Assembly (NCBI RefSeq): GCF_035961655.1
Contig: NZ_CP108393.1
Span: forward strand, 5,041,001 to 5,105,000
Direction of reading: 5' to 3'
Source: Streptomyces sp. NBC_01317
GTDB taxonomy: Bacteria; Actinomycetota; Actinomycetes; Streptomycetales; Streptomycetaceae
Length of the DNA: 64,000 bases
Within the stretch, counting starts at the first letter, position 1, and each line of letters opens with the position of its first letter. The position numbers and the translations under genes are program-made. The notes below the pieces were generated by a model, which was not told where the DNA came from, searched no databases, and was given only the letters and a program-made list of their open reading frames with translations. Below are positions 17,735-26,512 of this stretch, piece after piece.

Positions 17735-18181
17735 ATGACTGAGATTACGGGCGCCGCTGTCGCGCACGAGGCATATGCGTTCTGTTGCATGCGCTGTGGT
17801 CATGGGTGGGAACAGGCCTATGACATAGAGCACCACGTCGACGGCACGGGCCACAATTTCGTCGTATACAAGGCCGGCGGAGTGCGGGTCCCTTCCCCGC
17901 TCTCCAGCCCGTCGTGCAGCAACTGCGGGGGACACGTCGTACGGATCATGAGGTCCGGGCAGGTGTCGTCGGTGAGGGCACTGGCGATGCAGCACTACGA
18001 GCCCGCGAGGACGACCAGGGCGGCCAGGAACGGCAGGGCCGGGAAGGCGTCGAAGGCGGACAAGAACGGGAAGATACCCGTGCGGGACGACGGGTCGGAG
18101 CCGGGGGACGGGGGCACGGGGAGGCCCGTCCACCACTGGCACCTGTCGGACCTGCTGCACCCGTTCCATCACCGCAGGTGA
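17735..18181 (+). CDS. Hypothetical protein with two CxxC zinc knuckles
   Basis: A 148-residue soluble protein of no family known to me. C18-x2-C21 and C61-x2-C64 form two knuckles around a small domain (GHGWEQAYDIEHHVDGTGHNFVVY), as in a zinc-ribbon fold. The C-terminal half is Lys/Arg/Gly-rich and disordered, ending in a His/Trp-rich tail (HHWHLSDLLHPFHHRR). GGAGAGGAG precedes the ATG at 17735. It lies between rsmI and tatD on the same strand, and the upstream 130 bases are noticeably more A/T-rich. A nucleic-acid-binding role is possible. Confidence 0.75.
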   Translation: MTEITGAAVAHEAYAFCCMRCGHGWEQAYDIEHHVDGTGHNFVVYKAGGVRVPSPLSSPSCSNCGGHVVRIMRSGQVSSVRALAMQHYEPARTTRAARNGRAGKASKADKNGKIPVRDDGSEPGDGGTGRPVHHWHLSDLLHPFHHRR

Positions 18182-18250
18182 ACCGACGTGGCCGAGTGAC
18201 CCCGAACCCGGGTGATCACCGCACGTGAACCCGTGGGCGCGGTCCTCTCG

Positions 18251-18256
18251 TAGGAT
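18251..18256 (+). promoter_or_regulatory. Probable -10 element of a leaderless tatD transcript
   Basis: TAGGAT ends seven bases before the tatD ATG, with no Shine-Dalgarno between. This points to a leaderless mRNA. Confidence 0.55.
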
Positions 18257-18263
18257 CGCGCCC

Positions 18264-19142
18264 ATGAGTTCGAAACAGGCCGCGCCACCGTTGCCCGAGC
18301 CCCTCCGGGTGCCGGTCGCGGATTCGCACACCCACCTGGACATGCAGGACAGCACGGTCGAGGACGCCCTGAAGAAGGCCGCCTCGGTCGGTGTGGCGAC
18401 TGTGGTCCAGGTGGGGTGCGACCTCAAGGGGTCCCGGTGGGCCGCCGAGACGGCAGCCGCGTACGAGAACGTCCACGCGGCGGTGGCCCTGCACCCCAAC
18501 GAAGCCCCCCGGATCGTGCTCGGCGACCCCGACGGGTGGTCGCGCCAGGGCGCGCGCCCCGGAGGCGGCGACGCGGCGCTGGACGACGCGCTGGCGGAGA
18601 TCGACCGGCTGGCCGCGCTGCCCCACGTACGGGCCGTCGGCGAGACCGGTCTCGACTATTTCCGGACAGGCCCGGACGGCGTCGCCGCGCAGGAGCGGTC
18701 GTTCCGCGCCCACATCGAGATGGCCAAACGGCACGGCAAGGCGCTGGTCATCCACGACCGCGAGGCGCACGCGGATGTGCTGCGCATCCTGGCCGAAGAA
18801 GGTGCGCCGGAGCGTACGGTCTTCCATTGTTATTCGGGTGACGCGGAAATGGCCGAAATTTGTTCGGCCGCCGGTTACTTCCTGTCTTTCGCAGGCAATG
18901 TGACATTCAAAAACGCTCAGCCGTTGCGTGACGCGCTCACAGTAGCGCCATTGGAACGTGTCCTTGTCGAGACAGATGCGCCTTTTCTCACACCGGCGCC
19001 CTACCGGGGCCGGCCGAATGCGCCGTATCTGATTCCGGTCACTTTGCGCGCGATGGCTGAGGTGCGTGGGATCGGAGAGGACATGTTGGCGGAGGCGATC
19101 GCGCGCAATACGGCGCAGGCGTTCGGTTACGGGTTGTCCTGA
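18264..19142 (+). CDS. tatD: TatD-family metal-dependent DNase
   Basis: A 292-residue TIM-barrel hydrolase. Metal ligands are seen in DSHTHLD (His22, His24), GETGLDYFR (Glu), VIHDREA (His), FHCYSGD (His) and VETDAPFL (Asp). TatD enzymes act as 3'-5' exonucleases in DNA repair and degradation. The start is set by the TAGGAT box and the position of the first His motif. From about 18820 onward, codon use turns clearly more A/T-rich (GAAATGGCCGAAATTTG), although the protein stays canonical. It sits just upstream of rpfB, as in other actinomycetes. Confidence 0.93.
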   Translation: MSSKQAAPPLPEPLRVPVADSHTHLDMQDSTVEDALKKAASVGVATVVQVGCDLKGSRWAAETAAAYENVHAAVALHPNEAPRIVLGDPDGWSRQGARPGGGDAALDDALAEIDRLAALPHVRAVGETGLDYFRTGPDGVAAQERSFRAHIEMAKRHGKALVIHDREAHADVLRILAEEGAPERTVFHCYSGDAEMAEICSAAGYFLSFAGNVTFKNAQPLRDALTVAPLERVLVETDAPFLTPAPYRGRPNAPYLIPVTLRAMAEVRGIGEDMLAEAIARNTAQAFGYGLS

Positions 19143-19300
19143 GGGGTCCGCAGTGCTTCCCGGCTCCCGGGAGGCCGCCGCGCGCAGGGTAGCGTCACGA
19201 CGCTGAGTGGTCGAGTCGCTTTGGAGAGTGACCGAAGCTCCGCTAGTGTCCCGGCCGCACCGTCGATCGCGGCGGGGCCGACCGGATCCTCTGGAGCGTC

Positions 19301-20890
19301 GTGAGCAATGCGCAAGGCAGTCACCGGGCCGCACGCGGCGGGCACCGCGGTGCCAGGGCCGTGGAAACGGCCGAGCCGGCCGAGGTGGTGGAGATCCTGG
19401 ACCTGAGACGGGTCGCGCCGGTGCTGCCGTACGGGGGAGAGGCGCCGTACGGCGGCGGGTACGAGGCGCAGGCCCCGTGCGAGACGCGGTACGAGGCGCC
19501 CGAGGCGTACGACACCCTTGACGGGTACGGCACCCCTGACGGGTACGGCACCCCTGACGGCACCCATGACGCGTACGCCCCGAACGCCCCGTACAGCACG
19601 CATGACCCCTACAGCGCCCCCTCCGCCGGCCCCGACGTGTACGCCCCCGTGCCCGCCCCCACCCCCGGCCGCCACTCCTCCCACCGCCGCAGACGCCCCG
19701 CACCGCCGCCCCCGCGCCTCCCGCAGGACGAACACCCCCAAGCGGCCCCCGACCGTCTCCCGGCCGGGAACCGTCTCACCGGCGGGAACCACCTCCCCGC
19801 CGGGAATCTCCGCCGCCTCGTCCCCCAGGCCCTCGTCGTCGCCTTCCTCGCCGGCGGCACCTCCGCCTTCGTCGCCAACGACAAGGCCGTCGAACTCAGC
19901 GTCGACGGCGTCCCGCGCACCATGCACACCTTCGCCGACAACGTCGCGGAGCTGCTGGCCGACGAGGGCGTCACCGTCGGCGCGCACGACATCATCGCCC
20001 CCGCGCCCGGCGCCGAGCTGGCCAGCGGCGACGAGGTCGTCGTCCGCTACGGCCGCCCCGTCCTGCTCACCCTCGACGGCCACCGCCGCCAGGTGTGGAC
20101 GACGGCCCGCACGGTCGACGGAGCCCTGCGCCAGCTGGGCGTACGGGCGGAAGGCGCGTTCCTGTCCGTCTCGCGCTCGTCCTCGATCGCCCGGCACGGC
20201 CTGGCCCTCGACGTACGGACCGAACGCGCCGTGACCTTCATGGCAGACGGCCGCGAGCGCACGATCCGTACCAACGCGGCGACCGTCGGCGAGGCCCTCG
20301 CCCAGGCCGGCATCACCCTGCGCGGCCAGGACACCACCTCCGTCGCGCGCGACAGCTTCCCGCGCGACGGCCAGACGGTCACGGTGCTGCGCATCACCGG
20401 CCGCGAGGAGGTACGCGAGGAGGCGATCCCGTACGACACCGTGACGACCCGGGACGCCTCGCTCTTCAAGGGCACGGAGGTCGTGGACCGGCAGGGACGG
20501 CAGGGGGCGCGCCGGGTCACGTACGCGCTGCGGACCGTCAACGGCGTACGGCAGAAGCCCCGCAGGCTCCACGACGAGATCGTCCGCGAGCCGGTCACCC
20601 AGCGGGTCAGGGTCGGTACGAAGGAGATGCCGACGTCCGTCGCGGGCGCGGACGGCCTGAACTGGAGCGGGCTGGCCGCCTGCGAGTCGGGCGGACGCCC
20701 GGGGGCGGTCGACGCGTCGGGGAACTACGGCGGGCTCTACCAGTTCGACACGGGGACCTGGCAGGCGCTGGGCGGCAGCGGGCGCCCGCAGGACGCCCCG
20801 GCGGCGGAGCAGACGTTCCGCGCGAAGAAGCTGTACGTGCAGCGGGGCGCGAGCCCGTGGCCGCACTGCGGCCGGAGGCTCACGGGGTGA
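19301..20890 (+). CDS. rpfB: Resuscitation-promoting factor RpfB
   Basis: A 529-residue cell-wall muralytic enzyme that promotes spore germination and resuscitation. Order: a disordered N-terminal tail of about 170 residues, rich in Tyr, Pro, Asp and Gly with tandem DGYGTP repeats; a single membrane helix (LVPQALVVAFLAGGTSAFVA, about 174-194); three DUF348 repeats (VELSVDGV, VLLTLDGH, VTFMADGR); a G5 domain (EEVREEAIPYDTV...REPVTQRVRVGTK); and the lysozyme-like Rpf domain from 447. The catalytic Glu462 lies in AACESGG, and paired Cys are present. The long cytoplasmic tail before the helix is unusual for RpfB. GTG with GGAG upstream is the start. Confidence 0.93.
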   Translation: MSNAQGSHRAARGGHRGARAVETAEPAEVVEILDLRRVAPVLPYGGEAPYGGGYEAQAPCETRYEAPEAYDTLDGYGTPDGYGTPDGTHDAYAPNAPYSTHDPYSAPSAGPDVYAPVPAPTPGRHSSHRRRRPAPPPPRLPQDEHPQAAPDRLPAGNRLTGGNHLPAGNLRRLVPQALVVAFLAGGTSAFVANDKAVELSVDGVPRTMHTFADNVAELLADEGVTVGAHDIIAPAPGAELASGDEVVVRYGRPVLLTLDGHRRQVWTTARTVDGALRQLGVRAEGAFLSVSRSSSIARHGLALDVRTERAVTFMADGRERTIRTNAATVGEALAQAGITLRGQDTTSVARDSFPRDGQTVTVLRITGREEVREEAIPYDTVTTRDASLFKGTEVVDRQGRQGARRVTYALRTVNGVRQKPRRLHDEIVREPVTQRVRVGTKEMPTSVAGADGLNWSGLAACESGGRPGAVDASGNYGGLYQFDTGTWQALGGSGRPQDAPAAEQTFRAKKLYVQRGASPWPHCGRRLTG

Positions 20891-20917
20891 CGGCGGTGAC
20901 GGGGTGACGGCGGTGAC
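20884..20917 (+). repeat. Perfect tandem 17-bp repeat after rpfB
   Basis: GGGGTGACGGCGGTGAC occurs twice head-to-tail (20884-20900 and 20901-20917), beginning within the last codons of rpfB, and is followed by GGCGGGG runs. The strand is G-rich enough to form a quadruplex. No terminator hairpin was seen between rpfB and rsmA. Confidence 0.7.
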
Positions 20918-20996
20918 GGGGCGGCGGGGCGGCGGGCTGACGGGCGGAGGGGCCGACGGGGACGACAGGGGCGACAGGGCTGGCCCCGGTTGACCG

Positions 20997-21002
20997 TAGG
21001 CT
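20997..21002 (+). promoter_or_regulatory. Probable -10 element of a leaderless rsmA transcript
   Basis: TAGGCT ends six bases before the GTG of rsmA, with no ribosome site between. It would give rsmA-ispE its own leaderless start. Confidence 0.5.
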
Positions 21003-21008
21003 TACCCG

Positions 21009-21959
21009 GTGAGCACCACTGAGCCACCGCCCGACACCTACGCCCTGCTGGGCCCCGCGGACATCCGTGAACTGGCCGCGGCGCTGGGCGTACGCCCGAC
21101 GAAGCAGCGCGGGCAGAACTTCGTGATCGACGCCAACACCGTCCGCAGGATCGTCCGCACCGCCGGGGTGCGCCCGGACGACGTCGTCGTGGAGGTCGGC
21201 CCCGGGCTCGGCTCGCTGACTCTGGCGCTCCTGGAGGCGGCGGACCGGGTGATCGCCGTCGAGATCGACGACGTACTGGCCGCCGCGCTGCCCGCGACGG
21301 TCGAGGCACGGATGCCGGCCCGCGCCGACCGCTTCTCGCTCGTGCACTCCGACGCGATGAGGGTCGCGGAACTGCCGGGCCCGCCACCGACCGCGCTGGT
21401 GGCGAACCTTCCGTACAACGTGGCCGTGCCCGTCCTGCTGCACATGCTGGAGCACTTCCCGACCATCGAGCGGACGCTGGTGATGGTCCAGGCGGAGGTC
21501 GCGGACCGGCTGGCGGCCGGACCCGGCAACAAGGTGTACGGAGTGCCGTCGGTGAAGGCCAACTGGTACGCGGACGTGAAACGGGCCGGATCCATCGGCC
21601 GTACGGTCTTCTGGCCGGCGCCCAACGTGGACTCCGGCCTCGTCTCGCTGGTCCGCAGGGCGGAACCGGTGGCGACCTCGGCCTCCAGGACAGAGGTCTT
21701 CGCGGTCGTGGACGCGGCGTTCGCACAGCGCCGCAAGACCCTGCGCGCGGCCCTGGCGGGCTGGGCGGGCTCGGCACCGGCGGCGGAGGCGGCCCTGGTG
21801 GCGGCGGGGGTCTCGCCGCAGGCGCGGGGGGAGGGGCTGACGGTGGAGGAGTTCGCGAGGATCGCGGAGTCAAAACCCACCACACTTCCCAAGCCGCCGA
21901 CGGACCCCCAACCGACCACCCCGCCTCCGTCCCCACCCCCGAAGGAGACCGACGCGTGA
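21009..21959 (+). CDS. rsmA: 16S rRNA (A1518/A1519-N6)-dimethyltransferase RsmA (KsgA)
   Basis: Dimethylates the two adenines of the 3' hairpin of 16S rRNA late in 30S assembly. It shows [17 protein letters not shown], the SAM motif [22 protein letters not shown] and the catalytic NLPYN, as expected for KsgA. The helical C-domain includes [12 protein letters not shown]. The last 30 residues form a Pro/Lys/Thr tail absent from most homologues. The GTGA overlap with ispE makes an operon. Confidence 0.95.
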   Translation: MSTTEPPPDTYALLGPADIRELAAALGVRPTKQRGQNFVIDANTVRRIVRTAGVRPDDVVVEVGPGLGSLTLALLEAADRVIAVEIDDVLAAALPATVEARMPARADRFSLVHSDAMRVAELPGPPPTALVANLPYNVAVPVLLHMLEHFPTIERTLVMVQAEVADRLAAGPGNKVYGVPSVKANWYADVKRAGSIGRTVFWPAPNVDSGLVSLVRRAEPVATSASRTEVFAVVDAAFAQRRKTLRAALAGWAGSAPAAEAALVAAGVSPQARGEGLTVEEFARIAESKPTTLPKPPTDPQPTTPPPSPPPKETDA

Positions 21960-22864
21960 GCGTCACCGTACGAGTACCGGCCAAGGTCAACGTCCAGCTG
22001 GCCGTGGGCGCCGCACGCCCCGACGGCTTCCACGACCTGGCGAACGTCTTCCTCGCCGTGGGCCTCTACGACGAGATCACGGTCACGCCGGCCGACGAAC
22101 TGCGCATCACCTGCACGGGCCCCGACGCGGCCCGGGTCCCCCTGGACACCACCAACCTGGCGGCGCGGGCCGCGATGGCCCTGGCGGCCCGCCACGGCAT
22201 CGACCCCCGGGTGCACATCCACATCGCCAAGGACATCCCGGTGGCGGGCGGCATGGCGGGCGGCAGCGCGGACGGCGCAGGCGCGCTACTGGCCTGCGAC
22301 ACGCTCTGGTCCCTCAACTCCCCGCAATCCGAACTCCTCTCCATCTGCGCGGAGTTGGGCAGCGACGTACCGTTCAGCCTGCTGGGCGGCGCGGCCTTGG
22401 GTGTGGGCAGGGGCGAACAGCTCACCCCGCTCCCGGTGGGCGGGGCCTTCCACTGGGTGTTCGCGGTGGCGGACGGCGGGCTCTCGACGCCGACGGTGTT
22501 CCGGGAGTTCGACCGCCTCACGGCCGGCAAGGACATCCCGGCCCCGGCCCCCGACCCGGCACTCCTGGAAGCACTCCGCACGGGCGACGCGGTAGCCCTG
22601 GCCGGCACCCTCTCCAACGACCTCCAGCCCGCGGCCCTCTCCCTGCGCCCGTCCCTGGCGGCCACCCTCACGGCAGGCATGACGGCGGGCGCCCTGGCGG
22701 CCCTGGTCTCCGGCTCGGGCCCCACGACGGCGTTCCTGACCAAGGACGAGGAATCAGCCACCCAGGTAGCCACCGCCCTCCACACCTCAACCACCTGCCA
22801 CACAGCCCGCCCGGCCCCGTCCCCGTCCCAGGGCGCGACGGTCATCAGGCACGACCCGTCCTGA
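21956..22864 (+). CDS. ispE: 4-diphosphocytidyl-2-C-methyl-D-erythritol kinase IspE
   Basis: GHMP kinase of the MEP isoprenoid pathway, phosphorylating CDP-ME at the 2-hydroxyl. The 302-residue protein has [14 protein letters not shown] at the N-terminus (Lys in the substrate site), the ATP loop [19 protein letters not shown] and the Asp-containing [15 protein letters not shown], followed by the C-terminal GSGPTTAFL glycine motif. It starts at a GTG overlapping the rsmA stop. The last part of the coding DNA has somewhat fewer preferred codons than the core. Confidence 0.95.
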   Translation: MSVTVRVPAKVNVQLAVGAARPDGFHDLANVFLAVGLYDEITVTPADELRITCTGPDAARVPLDTTNLAARAAMALAARHGIDPRVHIHIAKDIPVAGGMAGGSADGAGALLACDTLWSLNSPQSELLSICAELGSDVPFSLLGGAALGVGRGEQLTPLPVGGAFHWVFAVADGGLSTPTVFREFDRLTAGKDIPAPAPDPALLEALRTGDAVALAGTLSNDLQPAALSLRPSLAATLTAGMTAGALAALVSGSGPTTAFLTKDEESATQVATALHTSTTCHTARPAPSPSQGATVIRHDPS

Positions 22865-23028
22865 CCGCCCGCGCTCCGGGCCACCTGCGCTCCCACCCTT
22901 TGCGCTCCGACCACCCACGTACCCGGCCGATCCCGCGCCCCCGCAGCGGAAGAGCGGCTCACTGTACGTGAACCCACCCACCACCTAATGTGATGCGCCC
23001 GGTGACATTTCGACGGAGGGCCGCGCGC

Positions 23029-23439
23029 ATGGATCCGGAGTTGGCCGCTTTGGCGGGTACCGCCGGTACGACCCTGGTCAGCCTGTTGGCGACGGACGCC
23101 TGGCACGGCGTGAGTGAGCGGTTACCGCTCCTCTGGCGACGGGCCCGCCCCGACAGGGAACAGTCCGTCGCCGCCGAACTCGACTCCTCCCGCGAGGAGT
23201 TGCTCAGTGCCCGGGCCATGGACGACCCGGAGACCGAGGCGGAGGTACGGGCGGAGTGGCAGGGCCGCATCCGGCGGCTGCTGATCGCTCATCCCGAAGT
23301 GGCCGAGGATCTACGGGCGTTGCTCGCCGATGTGACTCCGGACGAAGCGGCTCGACCGGCTCCGACGCAGCAGGCCACCGCGTCCGGGCAGGCCCGGATC
23401 TACCAGGCCGGCCGAGATCTGCGGCTGGACCAGGGGTGA
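23029..23439 (+). CDS. Small helical protein, first gene of a STAND-NTPase operon
   Basis: A 136-residue protein of a type I have seen next to STAND NTPases in actinomycetes but cannot name. The N-terminus (LAALAGTAGTTLVSLLATDAWHGVSERLPLLW) is an amphipathic or hydrophobic helix pair. The middle is charged and helical (AAELDSSREELLSARAM...AEWQGRIRRLLI). The last residues RIYQAGRDLRLDQG (123-136) closely resemble a motif near the start of the next protein (VYQASGDQHI). GGAGGG precedes the ATG at 23029. The stop overlaps the next start as GTGA, so production in fixed ratio is likely. It may be an adaptor or effector of the NTPase. Confidence 0.7.
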   Translation: MDPELAALAGTAGTTLVSLLATDAWHGVSERLPLLWRRARPDREQSVAAELDSSREELLSARAMDDPETEAEVRAEWQGRIRRLLIAHPEVAEDLRALLADVTPDEAARPAPTQQATASGQARIYQAGRDLRLDQG

Positions 23440-25613
23440 CCGGTCGCCAGGGCGGCGGGGGCGGGCAGGAGGGGCGGGCCGAGGACCGGGGGCGCGTCTA
23501 CCAGGCCTCGGGCGACCAGCACATCACCGAACATCATCACCACGGTCCCTCGTGGCAGGGCCCCGACTCCGTACGGCATCCCGCGGTGGGCCGGGCACCC
23601 GCGATCCTCCGCGACCGCGAGGAGCTCATGCGGCGGCTGCGCACCGCCCTCACCGAGGGAGCGGGGAACGAGGTCTTCGTCCTTCATGGTCTCGGCGGCT
23701 GCGGCAAGACGGCCGTCGCGTACACCCTGTTCCGTCACGCGGTGACCGAGGCCGGCCGCCTGGGGTTCTGGGTCAACGCCTCCGACCACGCCTCCCTGCG
23801 CGCCGGCATGCTCGCCGTCGCCGCGGACCGGGGTGCGGGCGACGGCGCGCTCATGGCCGCACGCAACGGTCTCCGCGCGGCGGCCGACCTGGTCTGGGAC
23901 CGCCTCGACCGTTCCGACGAGCCCTGGCTGCTGGTGCTCGACAACGCCGACGACCCGGCGGTACTGCGCGACGGCGGCTGGTCGCGTACGAGCCCCCGGG
24001 GCACCCTGCTGGTGACCACACGTCAGTCGGCGACCCGCTGGTGGCCGGCGGCCGAACTGCTCCACGTCGGTGTCCTGCCCCGCCACGAGGCCGCCCAGGT
24101 GCTGTGCGACCTCGCTCCCGGCACCGGCACCGTCGAGGACGCCGGCGCCATCGCGGACCGGCTCGGCCGCCTTCCGCTGGCCCTGACGCTCGCCGGCGGA
24201 TTCCTGGCCCACCAGATGATCGAGCCCTGGACCATGGCCGAGTACAGTCGGCGCCTCGAAGATCGTCAGGACCCCATCGAACTGATCGACAAGGGGGCGA
24301 CAGCCACGGGTCACGACTCTCGCCACCTGGTCAGCGGCACCTGGCAGCTCTCGCTGAACACCCTGGTCGGCCAAGGCATGCCGGACGCCGTCCCGCTGCT
24401 GCGCCTGCTGGCCTGCTGGTCGGACGACCCGCTGCCGCTCACCGTCCTGAGCGGGGCCGAACTCCTCCCGGACCTACGGGCGGACCGTGTCGAGTCCGCC
24501 CTGCGGGGGCTGCTCGACCACTCACTCACCGAACTCATTCCCGGGGACGGGCCGCGCTGCCTCCGTACCCACGGTGTGCTGCTCGACAGCGTCGCGCGTG
24601 GAGTCCCCGAGGAGCGACGGGACCCGGTCGCGGCGACCGCCGCGGATCTGCTCGCCCGGGCGCTCCCCGAACTGCCCGAGCGCGGATCACGGGACGCGGG
24701 GACCGGTCTGCTCGCCACGCACACCCTCGCCCTCCTGCGGCGCGTCCGCGACTGGTCCGCGGTGCGGCGGACGACGGTGGAGGCGGCGGTCACCTGCGCG
24801 CTGCGCCTGGTGACCGCCCAGCACCGGGCCGGTGACTACGCCTCGGCGCTCACCGTGGCGCGGGAGTCCGTGCGACTCGCCGGGGCCCGGCTGGAGAGCG
24901 ACCACATCCTTCTGTTACGGCTCCGCCAGCGCATCGGCAAGTCCGTCGACCGGCTGGGGCGCCTGGAGGAGTCGGTGACGCTCCACCGGGAGGTGCTCGC
25001 CGACCTGGTCCGTACCCAGGGCGCCGACGCCCCTGACACGCTGACGAGTTGCCTGCATCTGTCACGTCCGCTCACCTGGCTCGGCCGTACGGCGGAGGCG
25101 GTGGCGCTGATGCACCGGACCGTGACCGGCAGGGCTTCGGTGCTGGGCAGTGGGCACCCGCTGACGCTGGAGGCGCGCGCGTGTCTGCTGGAGCTGCCGC
25201 CAGGGCCCGAGTTGGAGCGTGAAGTGGAGGGCGGACCCGCTCTGGTCGCCGACTGCGTGCGCGAGCTGGGACCGGGGCACCCGATCACACTGTCCGCCGA
25301 ACTCAACTGCGCCGGAGCCCTGTTCAACACGGGCAGACCCGCCGAGGCGCTGCCACTGGCCCGTGGCGCTCTGGCGGCCCACGAGCTTCGGTACGGGGCC
25401 GAGTACCCGATCACACTGGCGTCCCGGAGCCTGCTCGGCAGTGTGCTCGCGGCGCTGGGCGAGAACGCGGAGGCGATCGAGCAGACCGGGATCGTGGTGG
25501 AGGCGCGGGAGCGGGTGCTCGGGCCCACGCATCCGTGGACCGTGGTGGCCCGCGAGAGGCTGGCCGGTCAACGACAAGCGTGTGCCGAGCGTCACAACGG
25601 CATGACATCGTGA
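23436..25613 (+). CDS. STAND (NB-ARC-like) NTPase with C-terminal TPR repeats
   Basis: A 725-residue signalling ATPase. Residues 21-36 carry VYQASGDQHITEHHHH, a tag-like motif with a His run. The NB-ARC core has Walker A GLGGCGKT (85-92), Walker B PWLLVLDNADD (163-173), sensor LLVTTRQ and the GLPLAL-like GRLPLAL (244-250). The rest is helical, with TPR units from about 500 (HRAGDYASALTVARESVRLAG, LGRLEESVTLHREVLADLVRTQG, NTGRPAEALPLARGALA). Such proteins are inactive monomers that oligomerise on ligand sensing. No enzymatic effector domain is fused, so a partner gene in the operon may be the effector. GTG start by overlap. Confidence 0.85.
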   Translation: MTGRQGGGGGQEGRAEDRGRVYQASGDQHITEHHHHGPSWQGPDSVRHPAVGRAPAILRDREELMRRLRTALTEGAGNEVFVLHGLGGCGKTAVAYTLFRHAVTEAGRLGFWVNASDHASLRAGMLAVAADRGAGDGALMAARNGLRAAADLVWDRLDRSDEPWLLVLDNADDPAVLRDGGWSRTSPRGTLLVTTRQSATRWWPAAELLHVGVLPRHEAAQVLCDLAPGTGTVEDAGAIADRLGRLPLALTLAGGFLAHQMIEPWTMAEYSRRLEDRQDPIELIDKGATATGHDSRHLVSGTWQLSLNTLVGQGMPDAVPLLRLLACWSDDPLPLTVLSGAELLPDLRADRVESALRGLLDHSLTELIPGDGPRCLRTHGVLLDSVARGVPEERRDPVAATAADLLARALPELPERGSRDAGTGLLATHTLALLRRVRDWSAVRRTTVEAAVTCALRLVTAQHRAGDYASALTVARESVRLAGARLESDHILLLRLRQRIGKSVDRLGRLEESVTLHREVLADLVRTQGADAPDTLTSCLHLSRPLTWLGRTAEAVALMHRTVTGRASVLGSGHPLTLEARACLLELPPGPELEREVEGGPALVADCVRELGPGHPITLSAELNCAGALFNTGRPAEALPLARGALAAHELRYGAEYPITLASRSLLGSVLAALGENAEAIEQTGIVVEARERVLGPTHPWTVVARERLAGQRQACAERHNGMTS

Positions 25614-25633
25614 TGGCCTACTGGGAGGTACGC

Positions 25634-25903
25634 ATGACGCGTGGATGGGAAGCCGACGCTTCCTCGCCGCTGCGCCGTCGGCTGGGGAAGTCCCCGGAGG
25701 AGTTGGGGACCACCGGCGGCGAGCAGGGCTGCCCGGACATCTGGGAGTTGGAGAACGGTGATGTCGCGGTGATCGGCAGGGATCTCACGGACTCCTACCG
25801 GGGCCGGCTGCCGGAGGGGGTGACGATCGCTCCGGACGAGCGACTGGTCGTCATCCCCCGCAGGACGGCGGTCGCGGCGAAGGCGGACACACCGGATGCA
25901 TAA
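25634..25903 (+). CDS. Conserved small hypothetical protein
   Basis: An 89-residue acidic protein (MTRGWEADASSPLRRRLGKS...GGEQGCPDIWELENGDVAVIGRDLTDSYRGRLPEGVTI). I recognise it as a common partner of DUF6879 genes in Streptomyces, with unknown function. I chose the ATG at 25634 because GGGAGG lies six bases upstream. An ATG at 25613 overlaps the NTPase stop and would add seven residues. Its last codons overlap the next gene by eight bases. Confidence 0.7.
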   Translation: MTRGWEADASSPLRRRLGKSPEELGTTGGEQGCPDIWELENGDVAVIGRDLTDSYRGRLPEGVTIAPDERLVVIPRRTAVAAKADTPDA

Positions 25904-26504
25904 CCTTCTGGCGGGCGTGCCGAGCGAGCGGCTCGACCTGGACGCGTACCAGGAAGAATTCGCCACGTACTTCTGGAACTGCGGCGAAGCCGGTTTCTGG
26001 AAGCTCGAAAGGCAGCAGCACTTCCGGGAGCCCGGGGTGGCGAGCTGGGAAGCGTTCTCCCGGGGCGAATGGCCCACCGCGCTGACGCTGATCGCGGAGC
26101 AGGAAGACCACTTCGAGCGGTATTTCCACGAAATCAAGGACCACGGATTCGCTCTGCACCGGGTGCGTGTGGTCGAGGAACCCCTCGTGCCTTATCTGCA
26201 ATGGGAACTCCACCTGTTGCGGCTGAAGGAGAAACACGGTGAGGACACCCGGGTCGTGGGCCCGGACGACGTCCGCGCTTGGGAATCGGACGAGGTGCTG
26301 CCGGAAATCGCGATTCTCGGGACATCGGTGATGTACGAGATCGTCTACGACGAGCAGGGGGTGCTCGCCGGCAGCCGCCGGTTCACCGACGCAGCGAAGA
26401 TCGCCGAGTGCAAGAAGGTGATCCAGGACCTGCACCGCTCCGGAGAACGGCTCCACAGTTTCTTCGAGCGCCGCGTCAGCCCCCTGCCTCCCCCCGAGGT
26501 GTGA
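25896..26504 (+). CDS. DUF6879-family protein
   Basis: A 202-residue soluble protein matching my memory of the DUF6879 family: FWNCGEAGFWKLERQQHFREPGV, SWEAFSRGEWPTALTLI and DDVRAWESDEVLPEIAILGTSVMYEIVYDEQGVLAGSRRFTD. Family members usually sit beside XRE/DUF397 regulators in Streptomyces; here the partner is an NTPase operon instead. No catalytic motif is evident. The start overlaps the preceding gene. Codons such as GAA, ATT and TTT are more frequent than in flanking core genes, a hint of transfer. Confidence 0.75.
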   Translation: MHNLLAGVPSERLDLDAYQEEFATYFWNCGEAGFWKLERQQHFREPGVASWEAFSRGEWPTALTLIAEQEDHFERYFHEIKDHGFALHRVRVVEEPLVPYLQWELHLLRLKEKHGEDTRVVGPDDVRAWESDEVLPEIAILGTSVMYEIVYDEQGVLAGSRRFTDAAKIAECKKVIQDLHRSGERLHSFFERRVSPLPPPEV

Positions 26505-26512
26505 GGAGACTC

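Noticed and set aside
19143-19300. ydaO (c-di-AMP) riboswitch before rpfB
   Set aside because: That switch is known upstream of rpfA-type genes. The 158-base spacer here is too short and shows no matching stems.
19500-19570. CRISPR or VNTR array near rpfB
   Set aside because: The repeats encode DGYGTP within the RpfB tail.
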